64,000 nucleotides of DNA from Pseudomonas tructae (GTDB lineage Bacteria > Pseudomonadota > Gammaproteobacteria > Pseudomonadales > Pseudomonadaceae). The translations under genes were made by a program, and so were the position numbers. The stretch covers positions 4,226,501 through 4,290,500 of the forward strand of contig NZ_CP035952.1 in NCBI RefSeq assembly GCF_004214895.1, read 5' to 3'. Each line of letters opens with the position of its first letter. The first letter of the stretch is position 1. The notes under the pieces were generated by a model. That model saw nothing but the letters and a program-made list of their open reading frames with translations. It made no database searches and was not told where the DNA came from. Below are positions 53,448 through 63,322 of the stretch, piece after piece.

Positions 53448-54343
53448 GCAAAACCGCGGCGGCCCTGCAGGCCGCCGCTGTGCAGAAAGATCAGCCGGGT
53501 GCCGGGGCCAAAGGCGCCGGCTTCGACCTCCCGACGCAGCGCCAGCAAGGCCTTGGCGGTGTACAGCGGCTCCAGTGGCATGGCCGCCTGCGCCTCGCAC
53601 TCGGCCATGAACGCCAACAGCTCGTCATCGACTTTGCCAAAGCCGCCACGGCAGGCCTCATGCAGGTGGTAACCGGCTGTGCCCACCAACGCTTGCACAG
53701 CCTCGGGCACGCCGTGATCCAGCGGCACGGCCAAGGCACCATGGACCTCGTGCCTGCCCGCCTCGGCCAAGACCATCCCAGCCAGGGTGGTACCGGTACC
53801 GGCCGCCAGCCACCAGCCGTGGTACTCCGCCCAGCCCAGCGCCGCCAATTGCGCTTGCGCCTGCTCGACAATCAGCCCACAGCCCTTGGCGCCCAGGGGC
53901 CCGCCCCCACCCTCGGCAACACAGTGCCAGCCCGGGTAAAGCGCCTGCCAAGGTTGCCAGAACCCCGGCTGATGACGCTCGCGATAGCCGCCATAGCCGA
54001 GCCAGTGCAACTGCATGCCAAAGGCCTGCAGGTCGCGCACGGTCGGCGTGTCCTGGGCGTGCCCGCGCAACAGGCCAACGGTGGCGAAACCAAAGCGTTT
54101 GCCGGCCGACGCCAGGGCATGCAAGTGATTGGAATGGGCACCGCCGAGGCTGATCACCCCGGGCGCACCCTGGGCCTGGGCAACCCGCAGGTGTTCGAGC
54201 AGCTTGAACCACTTGTTGCCGCTGATCAGCGGGTCGATCAGGTCCAGGCGCAACACCGCCAGCTCCACGCCATGGCGGCGTAGCCAGTCAAAGGGCAAGG
54301 GTTGCAGGGGCGCGAGGGGAAGGTCGTCGAATCGGCCGATCAT
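53444..54343 (-). CDS. PLP-dependent D-cysteine desulfhydrase/ACC deaminase-like enzyme
   Basis: The 299-residue PLP enzyme of the tryptophan synthase beta fold carries the lysine motif LISGNKWFKLLEHL (Lys as Schiff base), SLGGAHSNHLHALA and AAGTGTTLAGMVL. The family includes ACC deaminase and D-cysteine desulfhydrase, which differ at a few active-site residues; most chromosomal Pseudomonas copies without an acdR neighbour act on D-cysteine, so I lean that way. The gene tail overlaps the cytochrome b561 gene by four bases. No regulator is adjacent. Confidence 0.87.
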   Translation of the reverse strand: MIGRFDDLPLAPLQPLPFDWLRRHGVELAVLRLDLIDPLISGNKWFKLLEHLRVAQAQGAPGVISLGGAHSNHLHALASAGKRFGFATVGLLRGHAQDTPTVRDLQAFGMQLHWLGYGGYRERHQPGFWQPWQALYPGWHCVAEGGGGPLGAKGCGLIVEQAQAQLAALGWAEYHGWWLAAGTGTTLAGMVLAEAGRHEVHGALAVPLDHGVPEAVQALVGTAGYHLHEACRGGFGKVDDELLAFMAECEAQAAMPLEPLYTAKALLALRREVEAGAFGPGTRLIFLHSGGLQGRRGFA

Positions 54344-54421
54344 GGGCGGGGCACAACAGGGCTGCCAGGGGCGCGCAGTGTAACAGCGAGGCGGGCCCGA
54401 CAGCCCGCCCCGCTGCGCCGA

Positions 54422-56521
<2,100 letters not shown>

Positions 56522-56651
56522 TCAGTTATCTGAGGCCGACATTAAAGAGCCAGCGGGCGCGGCTCAATGACTGAAAGTGACAAGTTATTGATCCTACTGC
56601 ACCCGAGGTCTACCCTAAGGGCCGAATCCCTCGTCGGCGCTGTCACGTTTC

Positions 56652-57773
56652 ATGCGAAAACTTCTGTTAAGCGCCCTGGCGCTGGTTGTCATTGCCGCCC
56701 TGAGTGGCTACGGGTTCTGGACCGAACAGCGCCCGGCCGGGCACTACCTGTCGGACCTGCGCATCGAGCTGGCCCTGAGCGAAGGCGTGCCGGCCGACCA
56801 CGGCAACCTGCTGGGGGTCGAGCCGCAGCTGTATCCCGGCGACTACCAGAGCCTGCAACGCCTGCACCGCAAGCTCGCCGCCTACCTTGAGCACGCCCGC
56901 GCCCAGGGCCTGGTCAACGCCAAGACCATTGTCATCCTGCCCGAACACATCGGCACCTGGCTGTGGGCCCGCGGCGAGAAAAACGAGCTGTACCAGGTCA
57001 CCCAACAGCGCGAAGCCCTGCAATGGCTGGAGCTGAGCAACCCGCTGCGCTACGGCCTGGCCATGCTCGGCGCCGAGGGTGACGACCGGCGCGCCGATGC
57101 CCACCTGCGGATGAAAGCCGGGCAGATGGCCGAGGACTACCAGCAATTGTTCGGTGGCCTGGCCAAGGAGTTTGGCGTGACCCTGGTGGCCGGCTCCATT
57201 GTCCTGCCTGAACCCTACGTTGAGCGCGGCACCCTGCGCATCGGTTCTGGCGCCCTGTACAACGCCAGCCTGGTGTTTGCCAGCGACGGCTCGGTGCTTG
57301 GCCAGCCACAGCGGCAGCAGCACCCGGACAGCGACGTGCGGCGCTTTATCAGCAGCGGCACCGACCAGCCCCCGCAAGTGCTGCAAACCCCTGCCGGGCG
57401 CCTCGGCGTGCTGGTTGGCAGCGACAGCTGGTACCCGAGCAACCAGCAGCAACTGGTCAACCAGTTCGCCCAGATCGTCGCCAACCCGGTGTTCCTCAGC
57501 GGTCACGACAGCTGGAACGCGCCCTGGCGTGGCAACCGCCACCAGCCGCTGGCCTCCTCGCTTGCCCTCAAGCCCGGCCAGGTCAATGAGCGTGATGCCT
57601 GGCAGCGCCTGACCCTGGATGCCAATGCCGCCAAGGTCAGCAGCATGAGTGTGTTCCTGCGCGGACGCTTCTGGGATGTGAGCGCCGATGGCCAGGGCTT
57701 TGCCCAGCTCAACGGGGTGAACTTCGCCGGCACTGCCAGCCCGGGCGCACGCCTGCTCAATGTCTGGTTGTAG
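56652..57773 (+). CDS. Nitrilase-superfamily protein lacking catalytic Cys and Lys
   Basis: The 373-residue protein has an N-terminal signal/anchor helix (MRKLLLSALALVVIAALSGYGFW) and the carbon-nitrogen hydrolase fold. The expected triad is Glu-Lys-Cys. Glu98 is present (IVILPEHIGTW), but the lysine position after LYNASLVFASDGSVLG reads QPQRQQHP with no lysine, and the nucleophile region reads LGVLVGSDSWYP with Gly256 where Cys is normal. There is no cysteine anywhere in the protein. It may be an inactive binding protein or use another residue. It is three bases from the AraC-type regulator gene, with which it is co-transcribed. Confidence 0.85.
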   Translation: MRKLLLSALALVVIAALSGYGFWTEQRPAGHYLSDLRIELALSEGVPADHGNLLGVEPQLYPGDYQSLQRLHRKLAAYLEHARAQGLVNAKTIVILPEHIGTWLWARGEKNELYQVTQQREALQWLELSNPLRYGLAMLGAEGDDRRADAHLRMKAGQMAEDYQQLFGGLAKEFGVTLVAGSIVLPEPYVERGTLRIGSGALYNASLVFASDGSVLGQPQRQQHPDSDVRRFISSGTDQPPQVLQTPAGRLGVLVGSDSWYPSNQQQLVNQFAQIVANPVFLSGHDSWNAPWRGNRHQPLASSLALKPGQVNERDAWQRLTLDANAAKVSSMSVFLRGRFWDVSADGQGFAQLNGVNFAGTASPGARLLNVWL

Positions 57774-57776
57774 GCC

Positions 57777-58817
57777 ATGAACCGCCCCCGCGTGCGTCTG
57801 GGCGAGCTGTCGGTCGGCTTTATCCAGCCGCTGAGTGAAACCCTGCAGCAACGCGCAATCGATCCGACGCCACTGCTCGAGCGCTATGGCCTGGACCCGG
57901 CGCGCCTGGCCCAAGCCGGTGCGCGCCTGTCGATCCCGCGCTACATGCACCTGGGCCATGCCGCCATCGAGCTGAGCGCCGACCCGGCCCTGGGGTTGCA
58001 TATGGGCCGCATCAGCCGCCTGAGCCAGGCGGGCCTGGCCGGCGTCACTGCGGCGCAAGCGCCGACGGTTGGCGATGCGGCGCGCGCCCTGCTGCGCTTC
58101 GAGCCGCTGTACGCGGCCAATTACCGGGGGCATTCAAGCTTTCATGAAGACAGCGGCGGCGCCTGGCTGCGGTTCTATTCGATCAGCCCGTACAACGCCT
58201 ATAACCGCTTTGTGGTGGATTCGCTGCTGGCCGGCTGGCTGGCCCAGCTGTCGAGCCTGGTCGGGCAAGCCGTGCTGGCCGAACGGGTCGAGATCGAGTT
58301 CGAGGCACCCGCCTATGCCGCCCAGTACCAGGCCTTGAGCAACTCCCCGGTACAATTTGCCGCGCAGACCAACCAGATACGCCTCAGCCGTGCGAGCCTG
58401 GCGCTGCGCAACCCGGCGCACTGCCCGAGCACCTGGCAGCACCTGTTGCAACTGTGTGAGGCAGAGCTTGAACAGCGCACGCGGATCCGCAGCCTGGGCG
58501 AGCGCATTGCCCACCTGCTGGGGCCGCTGCTCAACGGGGGTCGGGAACCGGACCTGGAGGAAGTGGCCAGGCACCTGCAACTGCCGACCTGGACCCTGCG
58601 ACGCAAGCTGGCCGAGGAAGGCACGCAGTTTCGTGCAATCCTCAACGACACCCGCCGCGACCTGGCCATGACCTATATCCGCGACACGGAACTGGCCTTT
58701 GGCGAAATAGCCTACTTGCTCGGATTTGCTTCGGCCGAGGCCTTTCAACGCGCCTTCAAGCGCTGGAGCGGCATCACCCCGGGTGAATTTCGCCGCAGTC
58801 AGCGGCGCACCGGCTGA
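57777..58817 (+). CDS. AraC-family regulator
   Basis: The 346-residue protein has an N-terminal arabinose-type ligand domain (SVGFIQPLSETLQQRAIDPTPLLERYGLD) and a C-terminal double helix-turn-helix (LEEVARHLQLPTWTLRRKLAEEGTQFRAILNDTRRDLAMTYI then LAFGEIAYLLGFASAEAFQRAFKRWSGITPGEFR). This is the OruR/Arabinose_bd subgroup. It follows the nitrilase-fold gene by three bases, suggesting a shared operon and possibly a shared ligand. Targets are unknown; autoregulation of the operon promoter upstream of 56652 is a reasonable guess. The 28-residue microprotein gene begins on the opposite strand right at its end. Confidence 0.9.
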   Translation: MNRPRVRLGELSVGFIQPLSETLQQRAIDPTPLLERYGLDPARLAQAGARLSIPRYMHLGHAAIELSADPALGLHMGRISRLSQAGLAGVTAAQAPTVGDAARALLRFEPLYAANYRGHSSFHEDSGGAWLRFYSISPYNAYNRFVVDSLLAGWLAQLSSLVGQAVLAERVEIEFEAPAYAAQYQALSNSPVQFAAQTNQIRLSRASLALRNPAHCPSTWQHLLQLCEAELEQRTRIRSLGERIAHLLGPLLNGGREPDLEEVARHLQLPTWTLRRKLAEEGTQFRAILNDTRRDLAMTYIRDTELAFGEIAYLLGFASAEAFQRAFKRWSGITPGEFRRSQRRTG

Positions 58818-58904
58818 TTACAGCTCGGTGGCGTCTTCGGCGGGCTCGACCGGGTCGAGCTCACTGGCGCGGTATTCGAGTAGTTCTTCTTGATAGTCGT
58901 CCAT
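58818..58904 (-). CDS. 28-residue acidic microprotein
   Basis: The frame MDDYQEELLEYRASELDPVE... ends EDATEL and stops with TAA directly beside the stop of the AraC gene. GGAG lies six bases before the chosen ATG 58904; a second ATG sits just before it at 58907. It is strongly acidic with an amphipathic helix and no membrane segment. I recall a very similar short acidic protein in other Pseudomonas genomes, so I consider it real, but its function is unknown. It is below the size used by most gene callers. Confidence 0.6.
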   Translation of the reverse strand: MDDYQEELLEYRASELDPVEPAEDATEL

Positions 58905-59020
58905 CATCTGCTCCGTCGTTTCTCATTCATGTCATAGATTCGTCAACGAGCCTAAAGTGCCGTGATGAAGGAAAAATGACAATGACGCTTATCAAAACAA
59001 CGTAGCAGACCCTGGAGGAT

Positions 59021-59890
59021 TTACAGCGGCGCCTGCACAGTGCTGTCAGCTGGTGCTGCCGGGGTAGCGCTTGGCGTCGGCTCGACGGCTGCCGGCGTGG
59101 TGCTGTCCTGGACGCTGATCGGTGCGGCCTCTGCCGGTGGTGGCACTGGCTGCGAGCCGCTGCTGTCATCCACCACGGGCGCGGCAGGTGCCTCGCCAGC
59201 CGGGGCCGGAGCAGGCTCGCTGACCGGTACCGCAGCCGCCGCAGGGGCCTCCTGGGCAGGCGTCGGCGCCAGGGCCGCGGCTGGAGCGACCGGCGCCGTC
59301 TCCGGCACACCCAGCTCCACTGCCGGCTTGGCCGTAGGCTTGGGCTCGGCCTTTTTCTTGTCTTCCTTGGGCAGGAAGCTTTCGACCAGTGCGAAGTAAC
59401 GCTCGTAGAACTTGGCCGAGGTGACGGTCTCGCTGGCCACCTTGACCATCGAATCGTCACTGGAGCCGATCGGCATCGACACCGAACCCAGCACCCCTAC
59501 GCCGAGGCTGGCCGAGGTGTTGGATTTTTTCAGCGCGTAGCGGTCCTGCAGGGCGTTGGCGAACATGGTCGAGCGCTGCTCGTCGCCGCTGTCACGAGCG
59601 CACACCACGTTGAAGCTGATTTGCAGGTGCGCATCACCGGTTTGCTGAAAGCTCTTGTTGCCATTGACCTGGCCGGCGTCGCTGCTGGTGATGATGTAGC
59701 CCTGGCTGAGCAAGGCGCGGCGCGCGGCCTCGCAGGTACCGGCTTCACTCACCGCAAAGCTGCGCGAGAAGGTACCCGAGTCGTCGAAATTCTCGTGTTC
59801 GTAAATGGCGGCCTTCTTCGAAGAACAGCCGGAAACACCCGCCAGCACAAGGGCCAGCCCGAGCGCACTGCAGACGGTTGACTTTGACAT
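59021..59890 (-). CDS. Lipoprotein, DUF2242 family, with long Ala/Pro tail
   Basis: The 289-residue protein has a lipoprotein signal with lipobox LAGVSGC (residues about 16-22), a DUF2242-like core (FDDSGTFSRSFAVSEAGTCEAARRALLSQGYI; SFNVVCARDSGDEQRSTMFANALQDRYALKK) and then about 110 residues of low-complexity Ala, Pro, Glu, Val and Ser sequence that probably spans the periplasm. I chose ATG 59890, which gives a clean lipobox position; an in-frame start at 59968 does not. It diverges from the chemoreceptor gene 268 bp away. Role unknown; it is likely attached to the outer membrane. Confidence 0.83.
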   Translation of the reverse strand: MSKSTVCSALGLALVLAGVSGCSSKKAAIYEHENFDDSGTFSRSFAVSEAGTCEAARRALLSQGYIITSSDAGQVNGNKSFQQTGDAHLQISFNVVCARDSGDEQRSTMFANALQDRYALKKSNTSASLGVGVLGSVSMPIGSSDDSMVKVASETVTSAKFYERYFALVESFLPKEDKKKAEPKPTAKPAVELGVPETAPVAPAAALAPTPAQEAPAAAAVPVSEPAPAPAGEAPAAPVVDDSSGSQPVPPPAEAAPISVQDSTTPAAVEPTPSATPAAPADSTVQAPL

Positions 59891-60158
59891 TGCACATCCT
59901 GAGGAAAACGATCGGTGCCTATTGTGCAACACATCGACGGAATGCTGAAACCGTAGGCTGTCAATCACCGCAGAAAATTCATCCAGGAGATCAACAATCC
60001 CCCTGCGGGCGGGCGCTGACCGTTGGTCGACAAACCCACATTTAGCTCACAAAAACCCTACTAAACGATCGGATCCATCCGGCTTTTGTCTTGCACACTT
60101 TGCGACTACGCTGGCAACTAGCCATCGCTCACTCCTCACGTCGACAGGAGTTGCCGCA

Positions 60159-61712
60159 GTGAAAAACCTCTCTGTGAAAATCAAGTTGCTGCTTGGCTTT
60201 TCGCCCATTCTGTTATTGATGGCACTGCTTGCCATCACCGCCATCAGCAGCCTGAACACCTTGACCCAACGGGCTGAGCGCCTGGTGTCGGTGAATTACA
60301 TCCTCGACTACCTCAATGAGATGCGCGCCGCCCAACTGAGCTTCGAGCAACGCCGCGAAAGCACCTTTGTCGGCCAACTGGTCCATGCCCACCAGGAGGC
60401 CAGCCGGTTGATCGAGGAAAACCTGGCCGCCCTGACAGACAACGACTCACAGCGCCTGCTCAACGCCACTGGCGAGGGGCTCAAGCAGTACCTGGACCAG
60501 TTCGAGCAACTCAGAGCGACCACCAGTGGCGCCCAACTACAGACCCGTTTGCACGACCAACTGCTGGACACCCTGTACCGGGGCCTGGAGGCAATCAACC
60601 AGTTGATTACCCTGCAAAACCAGAAAAGCACCGAGGAGTCCAGCCACAGCCGCAGCCTGATGCTCGCCTTGCTGTTCAGCGCCCTGGTGCTGGGCGTGCT
60701 GATCAGTGCCTTGATCATCCGCCAGGTTACCCATCCGCTGCGCCAGGCAGTGGAGCTTGCCCGGCGCATTGGCGAAGGCGACCTGACCAGCATAGCCAGC
60801 GAACCACGCCGCGACGAGTTCGGCCAACTGCTACAGGCCCTGACGCAAAGCAGCAGCAATCTGCGCGACATGCTTGGCCAGGCCGGGCAGGTCACCCGCC
60901 AGTTGTCGACCGCTGCCGAACAACTGTCGACCATCACCGAACAGACCAGCACCGGCATCAGCAGCCAGAAGGTCGAAACCGACCAGGTGGCCACGGCAAT
61001 GAGCGAGATGGTCGCCACCGTTCAGGAAGTCGCGCGTAACGCCGAAGAAGCCAACCAAGCCACGCGCCAGGCCGACAACCAGGCCAAACAGGGCAACCGC
61101 GTGGTGCAGCAGGCCCTGGACCAGATCGGCCAGTTGGCCGATGACATCGGCAACTCGGCCAGCGCGGTCAGCCAGCTGTCTGAAGAAAGCGAGCGCATTG
61201 GCACGGTGATGACAGTGATCAACGCCATCGCCGAGCAGACCAACCTCCTGGCCCTCAACGCCGCTATCGAAGCGGCACGGGCTGGCGAGGCCGGTCGCGG
61301 TTTTGCCGTGGTGGCCGATGAGGTGCGCGGGCTGGCCCAGCGCACCCAGCAGTCGACAGCGCAGATCGAAGCGCTGATCGTCTCCTTGCAACAGGGCGCG
61401 CAGAAGGCCGCCGAAATGATGCTCAACAACCAGCAACAGGTCGGCGGCACCGTGGCGCTGGCCAACCAGGCCGGCATCGAGCTGCAGGCCATCACCCGCA
61501 CCGTGACCAGCATCCAGGCCATGAACCTGCAGATCGCCACCGCCGCCGAACAGCAGAGCACCGTCGCCGAATCGATCAACCGCAGCGTGCTCAGCGTGCG
61601 TGATGTAGCCGAACAGTCTTCGACCGCTTCACAACAGACTGCCGCCTCGTCGGTGCAACTGGCACGCCTGGGTAGTGAACTGCAACAACTGGTGGCACGC
61701 TTTCGGGTTTGA
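60159..61712 (+). CDS. Methyl-accepting chemotaxis protein
   Basis: The 517-residue receptor has an N-terminal helix ([23 protein letters not shown]), a periplasmic four-helix-type sensor of about 150 residues, a second helix ([24 protein letters not shown]), a HAMP domain ([20 protein letters not shown]) and a signalling tip with the highly conserved [37 protein letters not shown] in short blocks. The start is GTG 60159, with ACAGGAG upstream. The ligand cannot be read from sequence; the sensor resembles the four-helix-bundle type. No che genes are nearby. Confidence 0.94.
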   Translation: MKNLSVKIKLLLGFSPILLLMALLAITAISSLNTLTQRAERLVSVNYILDYLNEMRAAQLSFEQRRESTFVGQLVHAHQEASRLIEENLAALTDNDSQRLLNATGEGLKQYLDQFEQLRATTSGAQLQTRLHDQLLDTLYRGLEAINQLITLQNQKSTEESSHSRSLMLALLFSALVLGVLISALIIRQVTHPLRQAVELARRIGEGDLTSIASEPRRDEFGQLLQALTQSSSNLRDMLGQAGQVTRQLSTAAEQLSTITEQTSTGISSQKVETDQVATAMSEMVATVQEVARNAEEANQATRQADNQAKQGNRVVQQALDQIGQLADDIGNSASAVSQLSEESERIGTVMTVINAIAEQTNLLALNAAIEAARAGEAGRGFAVVADEVRGLAQRTQQSTAQIEALIVSLQQGAQKAAEMMLNNQQQVGGTVALANQAGIELQAITRTVTSIQAMNLQIATAAEQQSTVAESINRSVLSVRDVAEQSSTASQQTAASSVQLARLGSELQQLVARFRV

Positions 61713-61720
61713 GCTGTGGA

Positions 61721-62470
61721 TCAGCCGAACAGGCCGCCGTCATCGCTGTCGATAACGATCGACGACAGGCTGATATGCCGTGGCCGGGTCACGGCAAACA
61801 GCACCGCCTCGACCACGTCACGGTTGCTGCCGCGCTCGCCCTTTTGTCGCTGGGCGGCCGCCTCCCAGGCAGGTTCAGTCGGCGAGATATCGTCCAAGTA
61901 TGGCGGGTGCACGCACACAGAGCGGATCGGCGTGCCTGCCAGTTGCTGGTGCAAACCCTCGGCCAACGCGCGCTGGGCTTGCTTGGCAGCGTAGAACGGC
62001 ACTGAGACGCTATGCAAGGCGGCATTGGGCAAAGCGCTGATCGAGCCAATGGTGACGATGTCCGGGCGCCGGGAGCGGCCCAGGGACGCCAGCAGGCCCT
62101 GGGTGAAGAGGAAGGTACCGGTGACTGCGGCGTTGATCACGCCGTGAACGTCCTCGGGCGTATAGCCTTGCTCGTTCTGCTCCAGCCACATGGCGCCGTT
62201 GTTGATCAACAGGTCGACGGTGGGAAAGCGTTGGCTGATGGTGTGCGTGGCACGGGTGACGCTGGCGCTGTCGGCGAGATCGACCTGGACTGTGGCCGGT
62301 AATTGAGCGGTGCGGGTTTCGATGGTGGCAGCGACCTGGGCCAGCGCCGCCTCGTTGCGGCCACAGAGCACCACCTTGCAACCGGCGTCAGCCAGGCAGA
62401 TAGCCACGGCTGCACCCAGGCCGCGTCCAGCACCGGTGATTACCGCAATCGAGTCTTGAAGATTGTTCAT
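61721..62470 (-). CDS. Short-chain dehydrogenase/reductase
   Basis: The 249-residue SDR has the cofactor motif TGAGRGLGAAVAICL, DLADS, the LLINNGAM (NNGA) motif, a catalytic serine in ITIGSISAL and the YAAKQA (YxxxK) motif. All catalytic residues of a classical SDR are present. I chose ATG 62470 (MNNLQDSIAVITGAG). It converges on the chemoreceptor gene with eight bases between stops. Substrate unknown. Confidence 0.9.
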   Translation of the reverse strand: MNNLQDSIAVITGAGRGLGAAVAICLADAGCKVVLCGRNEAALAQVAATIETRTAQLPATVQVDLADSASVTRATHTISQRFPTVDLLINNGAMWLEQNEQGYTPEDVHGVINAAVTGTFLFTQGLLASLGRSRRPDIVTIGSISALPNAALHSVSVPFYAAKQAQRALAEGLHQQLAGTPIRSVCVHPPYLDDISPTEPAWEAAAQRQKGERGSNRDVVEAVLFAVTRPRHISLSSIVIDSDDGGLFG

Positions 62471-62545
62471 CCTGAACCTCAGTGGAAGACTGGAGGCTCT
62501 AGCATAACGGCTGCAGGGGGATGGGTGTTGGTCATTCGGGCCTCT

Positions 62546-62568
62546 TCGCGGGGCAAGCCCGCTCCTAC
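62546..62568. repeat. Single REP copy
   Basis: One copy of the 23-bp element (TCGCGGGGCAAGCCCGCTCC..., with CTAC instead of CCAC at the end) lies between the SDR start and the tRNA cluster terminator. Unlike all others in the window it has no inverted partner. Confidence 0.85.
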
Positions 62569-62592
62569 AGTGGATACAAAATCCACAGGCAC

Positions 62593-62615
62593 AAAAAAAG
62601 CGACCCGGAGGTCGC
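62593..62615 (-). terminator. Terminator of the tRNA cluster
   Basis: On the minus strand GCGACC-TCCG-GGTCGC followed by seven Ts lies 20 bases after the last tRNA-Asp gene, a clear intrinsic terminator for the whole cluster. Confidence 0.9.
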
Positions 62616-62634
62616 TTGTTTTGGTGTTGCAATA

Positions 62635-62711
62635 TGGCGCAGCGGACGGGACTCGAACCCGCGACCCCCGGCGTGACAGGCCGGTATTCTAACCGACTGA
62701 ACTACCGCTGC
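62635..62711 (-). tRNA. tRNA-Asp (GTC), copy 1
   Basis: The 77-base gene on the minus strand includes an encoded CCA end. The anticodon stem-loop CCGGCC-TGTCACG-CCGG gives anticodon GTC (Asp), with a normal D-arm (AGTTCAGTCGGTTAGAAT) and TPsiC arm (GCGGGTTCGAGTCCCGT). It is the last tRNA before the terminator and is identical to copy 2. Confidence 0.97.
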
Positions 62712-62756
62712 GTGTCGTGCTCACCCGGGCTGCGCAAAGGCTGCAAACCCGGGCAC

Positions 62757-62778
62757 AAAAAAAGCAACCTAAGGTCGC
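62757..62778 (-). terminator. Second, partly degenerate terminator between tRNA-Asp copies
   Basis: On the minus strand GCGACC-TTA-GGTTGC followed by a run of seven Ts resembles the terminator at 62593-62615, with two GU pairs, so a tRNA-Asp plus terminator unit appears to have been duplicated. Its strength is uncertain because transcription must pass it to reach copy 1. Confidence 0.65.
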
Positions 62779-62821
62779 TCTCTTTGCTGCTTCGAGGAGT
62801 TCAAGGGCCTCGAAGCGAAGA

Positions 62822-62898
62822 TGGCGCAGCGGACGGGACTCGAACCCGCGACCCCCGGCGTGACAGGCCGGTATTCTAACCGACTGAACTACCGCTGC
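62822..62898 (-). tRNA. tRNA-Asp (GTC), copy 2
   Basis: The 77-base minus-strand gene is identical in sequence to copy 1, with anticodon GTC and encoded CCA. It lies between the degenerate terminator and copy 3. Confidence 0.97.
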
Positions 62899-62997
62899 GT
62901 ATCGTACAGGCTTGCGCCTGCTTGAAACTGGGATCTGGCTTCAAGGCTGTTCAGCCCTGGAACCTCAAACCGGTCGTTAAACCGATCTGGAGAATAA

Positions 62998-63074
62998 TGG
63001 CGCGGCGGACGGGACTCGAACCCGCGACCCCCGGCGTGACAGGCCGGTATTCTAACCGACTGAACTACCGCCGC
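62998..63074 (-). tRNA. tRNA-Asp (GTC), copy 3
   Basis: The 77-base minus-strand gene has anticodon GTC and encoded CCA. It differs from copies 1 and 2 in the acceptor stem: its second and third acceptor bases pair as GCGGCGG with CCGCCGC, against GCAGCGG with CGCTGC. The change is compensated on both arms, so it folds normally. Confidence 0.97.
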
Positions 63075-63151
63075 GCAGTGTGGACTATCGTCCGGTTCCT
63101 CTCAGGTGACATCTTCTTGCGAACATGTCGAACCAGGAACATCTCAGGAAG

Positions 63152-63227
63152 TGGTGGGTGATGACGGGATCGAACCGCCGACCCTCTGCTTGTAAGGCAG
63201 ATGCTCTCCCGGCTGAGCTAATCACCC
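63152..63227 (-). tRNA. tRNA-Val (TAC)
   Basis: The 76-base minus-strand gene includes CCA. The anticodon loop CTTACAA gives anticodon TAC, valine, with D-arm TAGCTCAGCCGGGAGAGCA and T-arm GGCGGTTCGATCCCGTC. It is the first gene of the cluster, just after the promoter at 63250-63278. Confidence 0.97.
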
Positions 63228-63249
63228 GTGTGCTTCGCTGAGGTGGCGA

Positions 63250-63278
63250 AATTTACGCAGGTATCGAACCTAAGTCAA
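63250..63278 (-). promoter_or_regulatory. Sigma-70 promoter of the tRNA cluster
   Basis: On the minus strand TTGACT (63278-63273), a 17-base spacer and TAAATT (63255-63250) match the -35 and -10 consensus closely, placed about 23 bases upstream of the tRNA-Val 5' end. This should drive tRNA-Val and the three tRNA-Asp genes. Confidence 0.8.
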
Positions 63279-63322
63279 TACCCCCATTGAAGTTTTTTTC
63301 AAAAAGGGCAAAAAAAGCAGTG

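Noticed and set aside
60060..60095. Possible FliA (sigma-28) promoter upstream of the chemoreceptor
   Set aside because: TAAA is followed after 15 bases by GGCTTTTG, too far from GCCGATAA to claim.
62635..63074. Three near-identical spaced repeats, which at first sight could be a CRISPR-like array
   Set aside because: Each unit folds as a complete tRNA-Asp with CCA and anticodon GTC; spacer lengths differ and contain terminators.
63152..63227. tRNA-Val as an integration site for a genomic island
   Set aside because: No integrase, no repeated tRNA 3' fragment and no change of composition next to the cluster within the window.
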